Source: Phytophthora quininea (Eukaryota; Oomycota; Peronosporomycetes; Peronosporales; Peronosporaceae). Taken from it: a stretch of 30,529 nucleotides of DNA. Shown piece by piece: positions 1 to 9,539 of this stretch. The position numbers and the translations under genes are program-made. Location: assembly GCA_011947345.1 (NCBI GenBank), contig JAAVTG010000895.1:1-30529 (forward strand). Reading direction: 5' to 3'. A model generated the notes under the pieces. The model was not told where the DNA came from, ran no database searches, and saw only the letters and a list, made by a program, of their open reading frames with translations. Position 1 is the first letter of the stretch; each line of letters opens with the position of its first letter.

Positions 1-291
1 TTGACCACAAGCCTTCGTCTACTGCAGTACTTGATCCCGCAGCTGGACGAGGCCTGCCAGAAGGCTGGCGGAAGCTTGGACGAAGATGCGATGCTGTACT
101 TCCTGCGTACGACGACGATGGTGGGCTTGCTGCCGGTGCCGCACCCCATCGTCATCAGGAAGTACCAGATCAACCAGTTCACCCATCTATGGTTCACGAC
201 GTTCACATGGGGCGTCATTTTCCTGCGCAACCAGGTGCTACCTCTATTCGACGGCGGCGCCATCACACTCTTCACTATCAGTGTCCTGTAA
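1..291 (+). CDS. HID1: HID1 family protein, C-terminal end only
   Basis: This is the last 96 codons of a gene whose start lies outside the window. The tail carries the HID1 signature: a GLLPVPHPIVIRKYQ stretch followed by WFTTFTWGVIFLRNQ, closely matching the C-terminus of animal HID1. In animals HID1 is a peripheral, N-myristoylated Golgi protein needed for dense-core vesicle and trans-Golgi sorting; a similar trafficking role here is inferred from the family. The frame is open from the first base, so no start can be assigned. The stop is TAA at 289-291, and a short A-rich stretch follows near 310-331. The next gene is convergent and ends about 190 bp away. Confidence 0.88.
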   Translation: MTTSLRLLQYLIPQLDEACQKAGGSLDEDAMLYFLRTTTMVGLLPVPHPIVIRKYQINQFTHLWFTTFTWGVIFLRNQVLPLFDGGAITLFTISVL

Positions 292-478
292 GCGGAGAGT
301 ATTGAGAGTGAGAAAAAGTAAAAAAAAAAGCTCGTGATCCATCTGCGATCGAAGTGGAAGACGGAAAGCGAGTGCGTTTATCAACAACATTCGATAGTGC
401 GTGTGTTTTGCATTTATCAGTACAACTCGAGTCTGCAGGATGATCCTTTTGAAGCGAACTCCTGCGAAGTCTGTGGTC

Positions 479-2987
479 TTACGATGTTGGAACAGCGAGG
501 AAGTGAAGAAGCAGCTTCTCCATCCTCTCGGCACGTTGGACAGCATTTGCCTGAGCGACCTCGAACTCGTAAGCATTCCGACGGAGACGCTCCTCAGGAA
601 CTAGTGTACTCTGATTAGAGCTCACACTCGACACAGTCGAAGCCGAGGAAGAACTGGAGCCTGGCTGGTGGCATTGCTCGTCTAATGCAAGAACGCGACC
701 AACGCCAGCATGTGTCGGTTCCTTGCCGTACCTACACGGCGAAACGAGGCACCGGCCGAAGACAAACGACAGCCTTTCAGGCGTCAGCTTGTTGTTGGCT
801 GTCTGCTTCAGAACCTCCCTCAAAAACGACACCAAGTACACCACCACGTTGTACCGCACTGGCGGCAACGCATCTAGCAACGCACGACATCCTTGGGCCA
901 TGTTGCCGTTTGCACTAGCTACTGCAGCGGCCAACGCTTCGTCTGGGACAACGCTCTGGCGTAGTGCTTGCAGCCAACGTACCAGTAATTCTGCGGTGGA
1001 ATACCCGGTATGTTGTGGGAATGGAGCTCCTGTATCTAGCGCTTCTCTCAACTGCATAATCTCGGCCTTATTGCCGGCTTCAACGAACAGATTCTTCTCT
1101 TGCATGTAGTTTTCGTAGATGTCGTTGACCATTCGCCAGAGTTCTTTCGGTACTCTTTGCGAGTCGCCAGGATTCGTTTGGGTCAGCGGGCTACTCGATT
1201 GGGTCGGAATGATCAACGAGTTGGCATCCACTCCGGTCGCTCCGCCGACCCAGACGCTAAACACTGAACCTGCTGTCGAACGAGACGCAGTAAACTTTGC
1301 CTGACGAATTGGTTCGTTACATGACACGAGCTGCTCCAGCGAACAACCGAAACAAGAGTTAGCATATTGGCCAGACACCACTAAAAAGTAGTCGCGACCA
1401 TTCTCAACCCTCAAAATCATGGTATCATCAAGCGTTTCCAGGCCACTGGTGAGCCCATGAGCAGTCGCTTCATCTACATGAGCAGTGATGCGGATCTCCA
1501 TCTTGTCTCGCGGCGGGATCATGCCAAACATGGGCGAGACATTCAGCCACGGCTTGCAGATAGTCACGTCCTCCAGCTTGGGGATAAACCGGAAATGCGC
1601 TACGACGAGGCCTGTGTTTTCAATAATGACCTTCTTGGTCTGCTCTACCCCGAACTTTAGCTGAGGGAAGGACAGAACGCCACTGCTGGGTCCCCATCCT
1701 CTTGCAGCAGCTTGACTTTGGGCATGTTTTCATTCTCCCACTTGTCCAGCTGCATCATAATCTCACGGATGACGTCGTTCTTTTTGTTTCTACTTGGTAC
1801 TTCACCTGTATATCAAAGGCCGCTTGAACAGGCTTATGGTCCGAGATATCAAGCGCAGGGACAGAGGTATACGAGCGAAGCATCACGTCTGACGGGTTCT
1901 TTGCTTTCCACAACACACGGTCGCACCAAGCAGGAGCCCGCAATTTCTTCTCAGGCCGTTTCTCGTACTCCGACGTCCCGGCCTGGAATTTGTAGGTTGG
2001 CGGAAATGCGAGCGGACCTTCTTCAAACCCTTTCAGCACATTACCTTTTCGCCGCTCGATCGTCAATTGGTCGTTCTTGACCAGCTCATTCAGCGATCTT
2101 CCACTTTCAGAGATCCGAAAGACTTCCTCGGTCGTCACGGCGTCTTGGATACGGTAGTTCAGATCTCCGATCCAAAACACAAAGTCATGGTTGAGGATCG
2201 ACGGCTCGCCACTCCAGATTCTCATGTCTTGTCCAGCTGCCGACGTGTCATCCGGGTTATCGAACTGCACTTTGCTTAAAATGTTCAAATAGTCAGCATT
2301 TCTGCCCGCCACATTCTCTCTGTGCGCTGCTAAATGAGCGCACACAAAGCACAGTGTGCTGCTGTAGAACTTAAGTCTCACTGCAGCTCCTCCTTTATTG
2401 CCCATCATGCCCATGATCCCCACTCCCGCCGTCGCTCCTTTCACTTCCTTGACATGTTCCCAGTGGTCTGCTCTTACAAACACCAGCAGTAGAATCCCCA
2501 CGAGATGCTTCTCCAACACCACTTTGTACTGTAAGTGCTGCTGAGGGTTTGCTCCTGGTCCAATGTACTTGTTGAGCGCCGTAAGCACCGCTTCTTCCCA
2601 CGCAGAGCTGCGCTGCACAGTCAGTGCACTATTGACGACCACATTGACTGCGTTTAAGTCTACGATCTCTTGGAACCCTAGAGCCACCACGTCCGGGGCC
2701 TGCGTGGTCTCGTTCTGTGGCTGTATCCAGTGTACAAGTTTTACAGCTTCCCCACTAGTCAAAGGTTTCTTGGCGTTGACGTTCCACGTGCCTGTGACGA
2801 CTCGTGTGGCTCGCAGTTCTGTGTACGAGGCTTGTCGCTGTACTAGCTGCTGCTGAATCCAGTCTTCGCGAATGATGTTCATCACCACGGGGTTGTAGAA
2901 CTTACCGTTGGAGGACGCAGACGACGAGAGCGACTCGGGCTCCCGCGTGAGCGGCGAGATCACGGCCGACGCCGACACCGACGCCAT
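479..2987 (-). CDS. OCRL/INPP5B-type inositol polyphosphate 5-phosphatase with ASH and RhoGAP-like domains
   Basis: This gene probably removes the 5-phosphate from phosphoinositides such as PI(4,5)P2 on endosomal or Golgi membranes. The first ~400 residues are an IPPc catalytic domain, with WIGDLNYRI near residue 270, PAWCDRVLW near 350 and SDHKPV near 380. An ASH-like beta-sandwich follows (FGVEQTKKVIIENTGL onward), then a RhoGAP-like domain around 480-730. This is the OCRL/INPP5B domain order. In the RhoGAP part the usual arginine-finger segment reads LFVEAG, so GAP activity is probably lost, as in OCRL. Two frame breaks lie between the catalytic and ASH parts: in the five-T run at 1781-1785 and the four-C run at 1692-1695. 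Each is restored by one extra base, and the stretch between them reads sensibly in the third frame, so I treat this as one gene. The start ATG is at 2985-2987. Confidence 0.9.
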
Positions 2988-3264
2988 GCCGGAAGGAAGT
3001 TACGGGAGACGACGCTTGGAATTGGCGTTATGAAAAAAGTTGAAGTATTTACCAAGGTGCAATCTTTCCGCTACATATTGAAAATCATTACTTTCAGCGA
3101 AATCCATGCTGGCAAGAATCCACTCCGAGCCGCCGCCCTTCCTCGCCGAACTGACACTCCTGATCGGCCTCTCCGTCGCGCTCAGCCCTCCGTGCACGCT
3201 CTTCCTCAAGTGCTTCCCTCCACCACGTCCCAGTGCCTGAAAACGCTGAAATAATTGGACAAAC
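2988..3264. promoter_or_regulatory. Shared divergent promoter region between the 5-phosphatase and the cysteine protease
   Basis: This 277-bp spacer separates two divergently transcribed genes, so it should hold both promoters and 5' UTRs. A TCATTACTTT motif near 3086 faintly resembles the oomycete initiator element (TCATT followed by pyrimidines). That match is weak and its assignment is a guess. A 110-codon minus-strand open frame crosses the spacer (3000-3332), but it resembles nothing I know and overlaps the protease start, so I regard it as chance. Confidence 0.4.
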
Positions 3265-4770
3265 ATGGTCCTATTCAGAGTCGTACTATTCTTCAGCCTA
3301 ATGACGGCTATTAACGCTGCTTCTATGTCCAAGATCGAGGAGTTTGAGCTTCGGATGTATCACAGGCAGAGTCCTACCCAAAGGCGAGCTCTCTTGGGTC
3401 CTACTAGGTCCTCTAGTGACGAGAGAAGCGAAGCTTTAGCCACGACAGAGGAGATTGTAGACCGAGGCAACGCGGCGCACCAGGCAGGCACCAAGACGTA
3501 CTTTATGGGGTACAATGAGCTCAGTGACCTGAGCAGTGAACAGTACAAGGCTTTTCTGGGCTCAGGCCCCGACAGAGACTTCAAGAGGAAGAAGAATCTT
3601 AAGAAACCGAGAAGGAAGAGCATCAAGAGAGGGAAAGTTGTTAGTATCGACTTTGACATTGCCGAGGGTTCAACTGCCAGTGAGGAAGATGATATCCAAG
3701 TACCAACTGAGATTGACTGGACGACGCTGGACGGTGGTAAGTATATGACGCCGATCAAGAACCAAGGCACGTGTGGAAGTTGCTGGGCCTTCGCTGGCGT
3801 GTCGGCCGTAGAGTCGAGATATGCCATTGAACAGAATGTGACGGCGACGCCATTGAGTGTGGAGCAGGTGCTGAGCTGCTCGGCACCGCTGGATCATATC
3901 CGTAGCAAGTTCTGGGACAATATGACGAGCTCTTCGCAAGGGTGCGCGGGTGGGATGCCCTTCCTCACATACTCGTATTTGAGTCTCGCGCAGCCTCACG
4001 GATTGTCGTGTGGAGACGCGTATCCGTACGTGATGGCGACCGACGAGAACGAGACTTCGTGTCCGTCACTAACCTCAGCTGATGTAGCGGTAGCTTGGAA
4101 GACGGGCGTGTCGGATTACGAGGTAGTGGAGTCTAGTGACGAGCAGGCCCTGCTTCGAGCCGTGACGCGTGGCCCAGTGACGGCTAATATTGATGCCACT
4201 GGCGACGGGTTCCGACATTATGCTGGCGGGATATACGACGCTGAAGATTGTCTTAGCGACGGCGAAGAGGTAAACCACGCCGTGGTAGTTGTGGGGTTTG
4301 GTGTTGCAGATACTGGTGTGAAGTTTTGGATCATCCGTAATACCTGGGGAACCATGTGGGGCGAGAATGGCTTCATGCGCATTGCTCGCGGCGGTATTGT
4401 GAGTGAAAATGGTCCGTGCAATCTCTACCTCTACGCTTCATACCCAGTCAACTTGACGGTAGGCTCCAACTCAACCAGCGGGGAGCCGTCGTGTGCAGTC
4501 CCAACGTCGACGTTCGAGCCACTAGGACTCATGAAGCTGCTTGGTCTGTCCAGCAACCAGATCCTATTGCTCGTACTAAGCTCCGTCCTCAGTCTGCTGG
4601 CTGGTGTGCTGCTGTATCACGGCTGGGAGTTTTCACAGAATCGCAAGGAGGCTGCAGGCCAACTGCGCTATCAGGATAGCTATGCGCGGTGGGTGTTGCC
4701 TTCACGCGAACAGATCGCCGTCGCACTCGCACAACGCCGTCGTCCGCGTCAACCACCCGCTAACGAATGA
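3265..4770 (+). CDS. Papain-like (C1A) cysteine protease with C-terminal membrane anchor
   Basis: This is an intact, intron-free, 501-residue gene. An N-terminal signal peptide (about residues 1-18) is followed by an I29-like propeptide with the YFMGYNELSDLSSEQYKAF motif and a very basic linker near residues 108-122. The mature C1A domain starts around PTEIDW. The catalytic set is present: Gln167 in NQGTCGSCWAF with nucleophile Cys173, His338 in VNHAVVVVGFG, and Asn359 in IRNTWGTMWGENGF. Beyond the catalytic domain lies a hydrophobic segment (about 433-454, ILLLVLSSVLSLLAGVLL) and a short basic tail, so the enzyme is probably tethered to a membrane with the protease on the lumenal or outer face. 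Most papain-like proteases have no such anchor. It lies tail to tail with the sorting nexin, 36 bp away. It is one of the few long genes here without a frame break. Confidence 0.95.
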   Translation: MVLFRVVLFFSLMTAINAASMSKIEEFELRMYHRQSPTQRRALLGPTRSSSDERSEALATTEEIVDRGNAAHQAGTKTYFMGYNELSDLSSEQYKAFLGSGPDRDFKRKKNLKKPRRKSIKRGKVVSIDFDIAEGSTASEEDDIQVPTEIDWTTLDGGKYMTPIKNQGTCGSCWAFAGVSAVESRYAIEQNVTATPLSVEQVLSCSAPLDHIRSKFWDNMTSSSQGCAGGMPFLTYSYLSLAQPHGLSCGDAYPYVMATDENETSCPSLTSADVAVAWKTGVSDYEVVESSDEQALLRAVTRGPVTANIDATGDGFRHYAGGIYDAEDCLSDGEEVNHAVVVVGFGVADTGVKFWIIRNTWGTMWGENGFMRIARGGIVSENGPCNLYLYASYPVNLTVGSNSTSGEPSCAVPTSTFEPLGLMKLLGLSSNQILLLVLSSVLSLLAGVLLYHGWEFSQNRKEAAGQLRYQDSYARWVLPSREQIAVALAQRRRPRQPPANE

Positions 4771-4806
4771 AATAGAGAGGCATTACATTAATTAGGAGTA
4801 CTCCCG

Positions 4807-6390
4807 CTATAGCGACACGTCTGGGTTGGAGCCGTAGGGTGAGCGCTGATCATCGTAGCCCCGAGGGTACGGGTCGTCGCCTGCTTCGTCGTTCATCAGC
4901 GTCAAGTCGGACAGACTGTCGGCCAAGTCGGCCCCATTCGACGGAATGTAATGCTCTTGGATGACTGAGCCCAACGATGCGCTCTGTCCCTGATACGCGC
5001 CATTGCTAGCAGCATTTTCGGACACGGGGCTCATTGACGCAGACGGAGACCCACCGTTCTCGATGTGGATCTCCATGAGTTTCGGGATGACCTGCTGCCA
5101 CTCATCCTCCACCTTCTTGCTGTACTCGATCTGCATCTGAATGTAATCGAGGATAATGTGCTTAAAGTCTGCGAGTTTATCACGTTTGAATCGCTCCACT
5201 TCGCGTAGAACACGCTCCGTGACAATGTCGTCCTCCAGCTTGGCACCTTCCATGACTTGCTGTGCCGTTCGCACCTCACTCTCTGCAAGCTGTACCTTTT
5301 CCTCCGTCGAACCTCCGCGCGCATGCTTCAGCAACTTTGCCAGCGCTGTCTCTTTCAACTCAAGATCTGCCATTGCAGCTCCATACGCATAGTGCACTTC
5401 GTTGCGCTTGTGCAATGCAGCCTTCACGGCTCCTACCAGTCGAATGTAGTCAAAAATGGGCTCTTCAAAGTGCAGAGCCTCCTTCTCGGCCTGCTCTGCT
5501 GCCAAGATCGACAGCTGATCCGAGCAATGGCCAATGTGGCTCAGTCCTTCCTGCAGTGACGGGTTCTCCTCCGACTTGCCCAGCAGCGTGAACGACACGC
5601 CGAAGTCAAACAGTCCGTCGGCGATCTCCTTGCTCTTTGGTCAGTCCATGGGCGTGCTTGTGCAGGCCCGTCATAATGGGCTCCAAGCCGTCAATGTACG
5701 CCATCATCTCGTCCACTTCGATATCCGCTGGAGTCTTTGGCAAGTTACTTGTCTGCGAGCTCAACGTGGACGAGATGGTGCTCACCGTCTCGTCCAGCCA
5801 TTGGAACAACACTCCTCTCTGTACACTTGGCGCTGTATGACGCGGGTCCTTTTAAAGGCCTGCAGAGCTTCTTCACTGGCTTCCAAGAAGGTGGTCAAGT
5901 GTTCGCTGTGCTGCAGCTCTGGGTGGAGACAGCAGCGCTGTAGAAAGAGCTGCAGCGCTCTGCGTCTGCTCTCAATGAACTCTGGAGAGAATCGTCCGAC
6001 CAGCAGCTTCTCTGGCAAGGGAGGCACTACAACGCCTGCGTACATTGCAGAGAGATGGGCATGCAGCCATACAAAGTCGCTGTAGCGACGCACGACGGAG
6101 AAGGAGGCCTTGGAGAACTGCGGTCGAGTGGTACTGGTGCTGATCTTGTAGGAAATGTAGGCGTTCATGCCTTCTCCTTGCTTGACAGGCTCGCTGACAG
6201 TCACTTGGATCGACTGGGGAGGCTCATGGGGAGAGGAGGAGGAGGAGGACAGGGAGGACGGCAGGATGGGGTCGATACTGGGAGGCTGCGAGCCGCTGCG
6301 GGACGTGCTCAAGGCCGTGGACTCCTCCATGATGCGGTTCGTGTAGTCCACGTCCACCCACTTGCCGTTGCCGTTGCCGTTGCGCTCCAT
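4807..6390 (-). CDS. PX-BAR sorting nexin (SNX1/2/Vps5-like)
   Basis: This is a probable endosomal membrane-binding and curvature protein of the retromer-type SNX-BAR family. After a serine-rich N-terminus, a PX domain covers about residues 58-170. It contains RRYSDFVWLHAHL, VVPPLPEKLLVGRF and RRRALQLFLQR, the residues that normally bind PI3P. A long helical BAR region follows, rich in E/K/A heptads (for example EKEALHFEEPIFDYIRLVGA), ending in an acidic low-complexity tail. Two frame breaks occur. One, near 5811-5816, fits loss of one base after GAGGAG; the other, near 5628-5636, fits a 1-base gain or 2-base loss. The protein reads continuously across both once the frame is changed, giving roughly 528 residues. 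The start ATG is at 6388-6390, followed by an NG-repeat (ERNGNGNGKW). Confidence 0.88.
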
Positions 6391-6576
6391 CGTCTTCTTC
6401 TGGTTACAGAGATTTAGAAAGTGTTCTTCCGATGTCTGTAGCGGCTGTAAATCATGATTAATTTAAGACGTCTAAATCGACACAAAAATGTAGTCCTCGT
6501 AGCAATAGTTATCGTAGTTGACGTAGTTGATGATCTACGATCCACAGTAGCCGTCTCCTTTAACTATCAATCTTAT
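6391..6576. other. Short intergenic stretch upstream of the sorting nexin
   Basis: This stretch presumably carries the sorting nexin promoter and 5' UTR. It includes the imperfect direct repeat GTAGTTGACGTAGTTGATGA near 6514-6533. No ORF or RNA gene is recognised. Confidence 0.3.
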
Positions 6577-7190
6577 TCACACCGTCTTACAGAAGCGATA
6601 TTGTCGGTGTTTCGCCATGTCTGAAAATCCGAGCGAGGCCTCGACGTAGTTTTTCGGCCTTTTCATCGTGGTGCGAATATGCAGGTTGGAAAGAAAATCC
6701 GCTGCATTGGGTGTCTTACAGATGCCTGCCGGAAGAACCTGCTTCGTTACGATTGCCTTGTCGTCGAACATGTTGATGCACTTCACGTAGGCCTTGAACT
6801 CGTCGGAATTTCCCAGCGACTAAGGGATTCTTGATCTCCTGGGGACCGAGTATGTCCCACATACGCAGCGTCGAGATGTCTCCTTTAGAAATTCGACGAG
6901 TTTGCCTTCAACCTTGGCCAGACAAGCCTGGTAAAACTTGTAGTTGAGGCTCGCCCTGAGTGTGGTGTCGAACTTCTTCCCCAGTTTTAATGTTTTCTTG
7001 ACACGAGTCGGAATCCGTTCTTTCTTGATCCAATCGTCAATCTTGTTCCACTTGACGGCCTCTTTAACCGTCTAGGTAGCCCTAAGCTTCAGGGCAATGG
7101 ACGAGACAATCGGAATCTGGGATCTCTCTTCGTTTGTTCGCAAATGTCATTGACTTGGTCCAAGAGACTTCGTCTGTCTTGGCGGACATT
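6577..7190 (-). pseudogene. Decayed RXLR/WY-type effector copy (copy a)
   Basis: Reading several minus frames in turn gives a protein clearly related to the effector at 10373-11076. There is an EER triplet near 7125, then IPIVSS, a helical W..(I/V)DDW segment near 7040, LNYKFYQACLAK near 6920-6945, and the family motif KCINMFDDKAI near 6760-6785. It ends with RPKNYVEASLGF and a TGA stop at 6577. Lesions include an in-frame TAG near 7072 and frame changes near 6885 and 6805. No signal peptide precedes it; its 5' end abuts the tail of copy b directly, so it is headless. The intact family is known to be secreted and delivered into plant cells to modulate host immunity. This copy is probably not expressed as such. 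Confidence 0.72.
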
Positions 7191-7195
7191 GTCTG

Positions 7196-7600
7196 GGATT
7201 TTTTTTACAGCATCCTTATCCAGCTTCACGTACTGGTACATGTAAGTGGCGTTCTCAGTGAGATCTTCTCCCTTTTTCCCTGAAAGCCTTCTGCGCGGTC
7301 CGAAGCAAAGATCTCGCGACAAACTCGGCTGGAGAAGCTGGTAAATAGACGTCTACCAGACTGGGATTCGGTAGTCCTGTTTCCTTGATCATTTTGTGTG
7401 ACATACTTGATGTAAATCTCGATTTCTTTAGATCCATGGGCAGCATTCGCAGCATACAATTTCTTGAGTCCGAACAACTCCCACATGTTCACGGTCGGGA
7501 GGTTTCTCTGCAGCAACTCGTCTAGATTGTCGTCGAATTTCGTCAGAAACAACTGTATGCTGAAAAGGTATTGATTTCTTGTTCCAATAGTGCATGGATT
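7196..7600 (-). pseudogene. Decayed RXLR/WY-type effector copy (copy b), C-terminal part
   Basis: The open frame ending at 7226 contains LFLTKFDDNLDELLQRNLP, NMWELFGLKKL and KEIEIYIKYV, which align with the middle of the best preserved copy. After a frame change near 7400 the homology continues with PSLVDVYLPASPAEFVARSL, then in a third frame with GEDLTENATYMYQYVKL near 7205-7260. The N-terminal third (signal peptide, RXLR-EER, first helix bundle) is missing upstream of about 7585. The sequence there is unrelated apart from a 29-bp motif shared with 9392-9420. It is a fragment with at least two frame breaks. Confidence 0.68.
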
Positions 7601-7616
7601 TGGGAACACCATCAGT
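7588..7616 (+). repeat. 29-bp dispersed repeat, copy 1
   Basis: This stretch, starting TAGTGCATGGATTTGGGAAC, matches 9392-9420 at 26 of 29 positions in the same orientation. Both copies sit just upstream (minus sense) of truncated effector fragments or AT-rich spacer. The origin is unknown. Confidence 0.55.
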
Positions 7617-7829
7617 ACTATAGTACGCGTCGATTGCAGAATATTGCTGAATTGTTTTCCGTATTTTCTACGTCGTTCACGGACCATTCTTGAATACTTG
7701 TTCAGCAACATATTCCTGGTCCAAATCCCAATATTCGACCTTCAGAAAAAGTCGACGAGACTTCCTGAATACGACTAGAAGAAGTTTCCTCAAACGAGCA
7801 CTGAACATTTTGCCGATTTGAAGCTGTTA
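7617..7829. other. Unassigned AT-rich spacer
   Basis: About 210 bp between effector fragments b and c. A 62-codon plus-strand frame (7590-7778) covers most of it but resembles nothing known, and I see no other signal. Confidence 0.3.
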
Positions 7830-8128
7830 ATTGAGGATTGATCGACCACAATACCATCTTCTATATATTTCTCGTTGCAGTGGAAATTCACACGCTGCAT
7901 ACCTTCCGTTCCTGAAAACCCTGCCAGTCCTAGCGCGTCCTTGACATACGTTACTGGCCTCTTCATCGCGACCCAGATTCCAACATCAACGATCATCTCG
8001 GTTCGAGATTTTGGGATTGACTTGTCGATCCCAGACGGCCGAGGGATGATTCCTCGAACTCATTGCTTTCTCGTCAAACATGATGACGTATATGGTGTAG
8101 ATAACCGTCTCGCCGGAGTCCGCTATGA
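7830..8128 (-). pseudogene. Decayed RXLR/WY-type effector, 3' half (copy c, split from copy d by an LTR)
   Basis: The minus strand reads TVIYTIYVIMFDEKAM near 8070-8110, the family's central motif. After frame changes it reads KRPVTYVKDALGLAG near 7915-7960 and a weak tail to about 7840. It picks up exactly where the fragment at 8714-9173 stops relative to the intact copy. The two fragments are therefore best read as one gene interrupted by the element at 8129-8706. It has several frame breaks and no start of its own. Confidence 0.62.
8124..8128. repeat. Left target-site duplication (TATGA)
   Basis: These five bases, TATGA, directly precede the element that begins TGTAACGG. The same five bases follow the other end at 8709-8713, with one extra TA between the element's CA end and the repeat. 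Confidence 0.55.
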
Positions 8129-8706
8129 TGTAACGGAACTCCGTTGTTTACTCCAAATTACTACGGTAATTTGCCATAGATAGATTACGGACGAAATTTA
8201 CGCCAAGTTTACGGCAAGCAATTGCAGTCGTTCCTGAAGATCGTAGCGAGCAGTGTCACGAAGTCATCGAAGCCGCTACGAGGTTCAAATCGAGGAAGCT
8301 ACTTGTACAAGAACTTGATGTTGAACACGGCCATTTCTAACGGATGAACACGGCAGCTGTGATCCGCTCTAGACTGTGCGGCTTGAATGCAAGCTCAAGA
8401 TCAATTTGAAGTTGCAGTTCAAGTCCTGCGTGTTGCATGAAAGCAAGAGAGAAGAGAGAGTCGTGTAGCAAAGATAAGAGCTAGGTAGCGAACCACGACT
8501 TAAATCTCAGCCAGATCTCGATTTACCTTCTAATACTAACTGTCAACTTCGACGGCACCTTGCCTTAGTGCTTTAGTGCTACGACCTACTCTGCTCAGTG
8601 CTACCATACACAATAAGTGACGACTTATTGCGACACCCAGGACGACAGCAGGTTAAACAGACGACTCACTTTTCAGTTTGCCATCGTGCTCACAGCCACT
8701 CCATCA
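8129..8706 (+). mobile_element. Probable solo LTR inserted into an RXLR-type pseudogene
   Basis: This 578-bp block is bounded by TG at 8129 (TGTAACGGAACTCCG) and CA at 8705-8706 (CACTCCATCA), the usual LTR ends. It is flanked by TATGA on the left and TA-TATGA on the right. It has no coding potential and splits one effector gene: homology to the intact paralog stops at one edge and resumes at the other. Next to the left end there is a small inverted repeat (CGGAGT against ACTCCG, 8114-8143), and the block ends with a run of short CT-rich motifs. An LTR without internal genes usually arises by recombination between the two LTRs of a retrotransposon. The superfamily cannot be told without a full-length relative. 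Another short element with similar ends is possible. Confidence 0.6.
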
Positions 8707-8708
8707 TA

Positions 8709-8713
8709 TATGA
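8709..8713. repeat. Right target-site duplication (TATGA)
   Basis: This is the second copy of TATGA. Two bases (TA) separate it from the CA end of the element, consistent with a later TA dinucleotide duplication in TATATGA. Confidence 0.5.
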
Positions 8714-9173
8714 GATTCCGAGGGATTTTCGTCGATCCCCACCATCGACCAGACATTACGTGGAAGAACACTATTACGCAGTAAACCATCTAGTCGGACT
8801 ACAAACTTCGCCAGATATGCCTGATAAAACTTGTAGTTCTTGCTTCTCTTGAGTTCTACACCGACCGTTTTCCCCAACCGAAATATGCGCTTGACTAACT
8901 CGGGTGTAGTCCATTTCTCGAACCAGTCATCTACGTGTTTCCATGTCGATAACTCCTTGGCGATCTTGTTTGCTCTCAGTCTTTCAACGAGTGACGACAC
9001 CACTGGAAGCTTGACTCTTCGGAGTCGAAATTGGCAGTTCTAGTAGTAGCGACGCTATTGTCGACTCTTAAATTGTGTACATTCGCAGTCAACATCTTGA
9101 TCGCATTCACAGCCACAGCGGTGAAGTAAATGGTCGCTATTGCTGCTGGTAGTTACGCTTGATGCCTGGGCAT
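8714..9173 (-). pseudogene. Decayed RXLR/WY-type effector, 5' half (copy d)
   Basis: A 99-codon frame (8704-9003) reads WKHVDDWFEKWTTPELVKR, then LKRSKNYKFYQAYLAKF and NVWSMVGIDEN, matching the first half of the paralog at 10373-11076. Upstream, in another frame, there is a hydrophobic signal-like segment (AIATIYFTAVAV) with a nearby start at 9171-9173 and a stop a few codons after it. An LRVDNSV stretch and an SEES stretch lie where RXLR and EER are expected; both motifs are degenerate. Homology ends at the element boundary (8706), and the missing half lies at 7830-8128. Confidence 0.66.
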
Positions 9174-9535
9174 TTCGGAGCTCTCAGTATTGGAAGAGCT
9201 TTCGTTTCGGTCCTACCTTGCTAAATGATGAATGACCGAACGAGAAAATGTCATAATCATCTAGCGTCACGTAATGAAATCGAAAGTACATTACGTGAAT
9301 CTTATAGTAAAGCACTCGAGTTTTTGTGAAGTACAGTGGTAGCAGAAAATATTCCAATTGCAGTCGAAACATGTTATTGATGATTCTAAACTAGCGCATG
9401 GGTTTGGGAACATCATCAGTCAACTGCAGATCATGTTGTACACTTCGAAATTGGTTCCGAAAGCCGTAGTGTATTATGGTTTAATTTACTATTACTCTCG
9501 CTCTAATTGCTCAGCGAGCCTTCTTGTTCAGCAGC
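9174..9535. other. AT-rich spacer between effector fragments
   Basis: About 360 bp of AT-rich sequence. A 62-codon minus frame (9184-9372) with aromatic and hydrophobic residues is not recognisable. The only structured feature is the second copy of the 29-bp repeat. Confidence 0.3.
9392..9420 (+). repeat. 29-bp dispersed repeat, copy 2
   Basis: This is TAGCGCATGGGTTTGGGAAC and the following nine bases, 26/29 identical to 7588-7616 in the same orientation. No terminal repeats or duplications were found around it. Confidence 0.55.
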
Positions 9536-9539
9536 TCCA

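Noticed and set aside
1712..2080. Plus-strand frames opposite the 5-phosphatase
   Set aside because: They are shadows of the minus-strand coding sequence, whose conserved motifs leave no doubt about the strand.
3000..3332. 110-codon minus-strand frame in the divergent spacer
   Set aside because: It overlaps the protease start, shows no domain or composition typical of a protein, and ends just before the phosphatase ATG; likely a chance frame.
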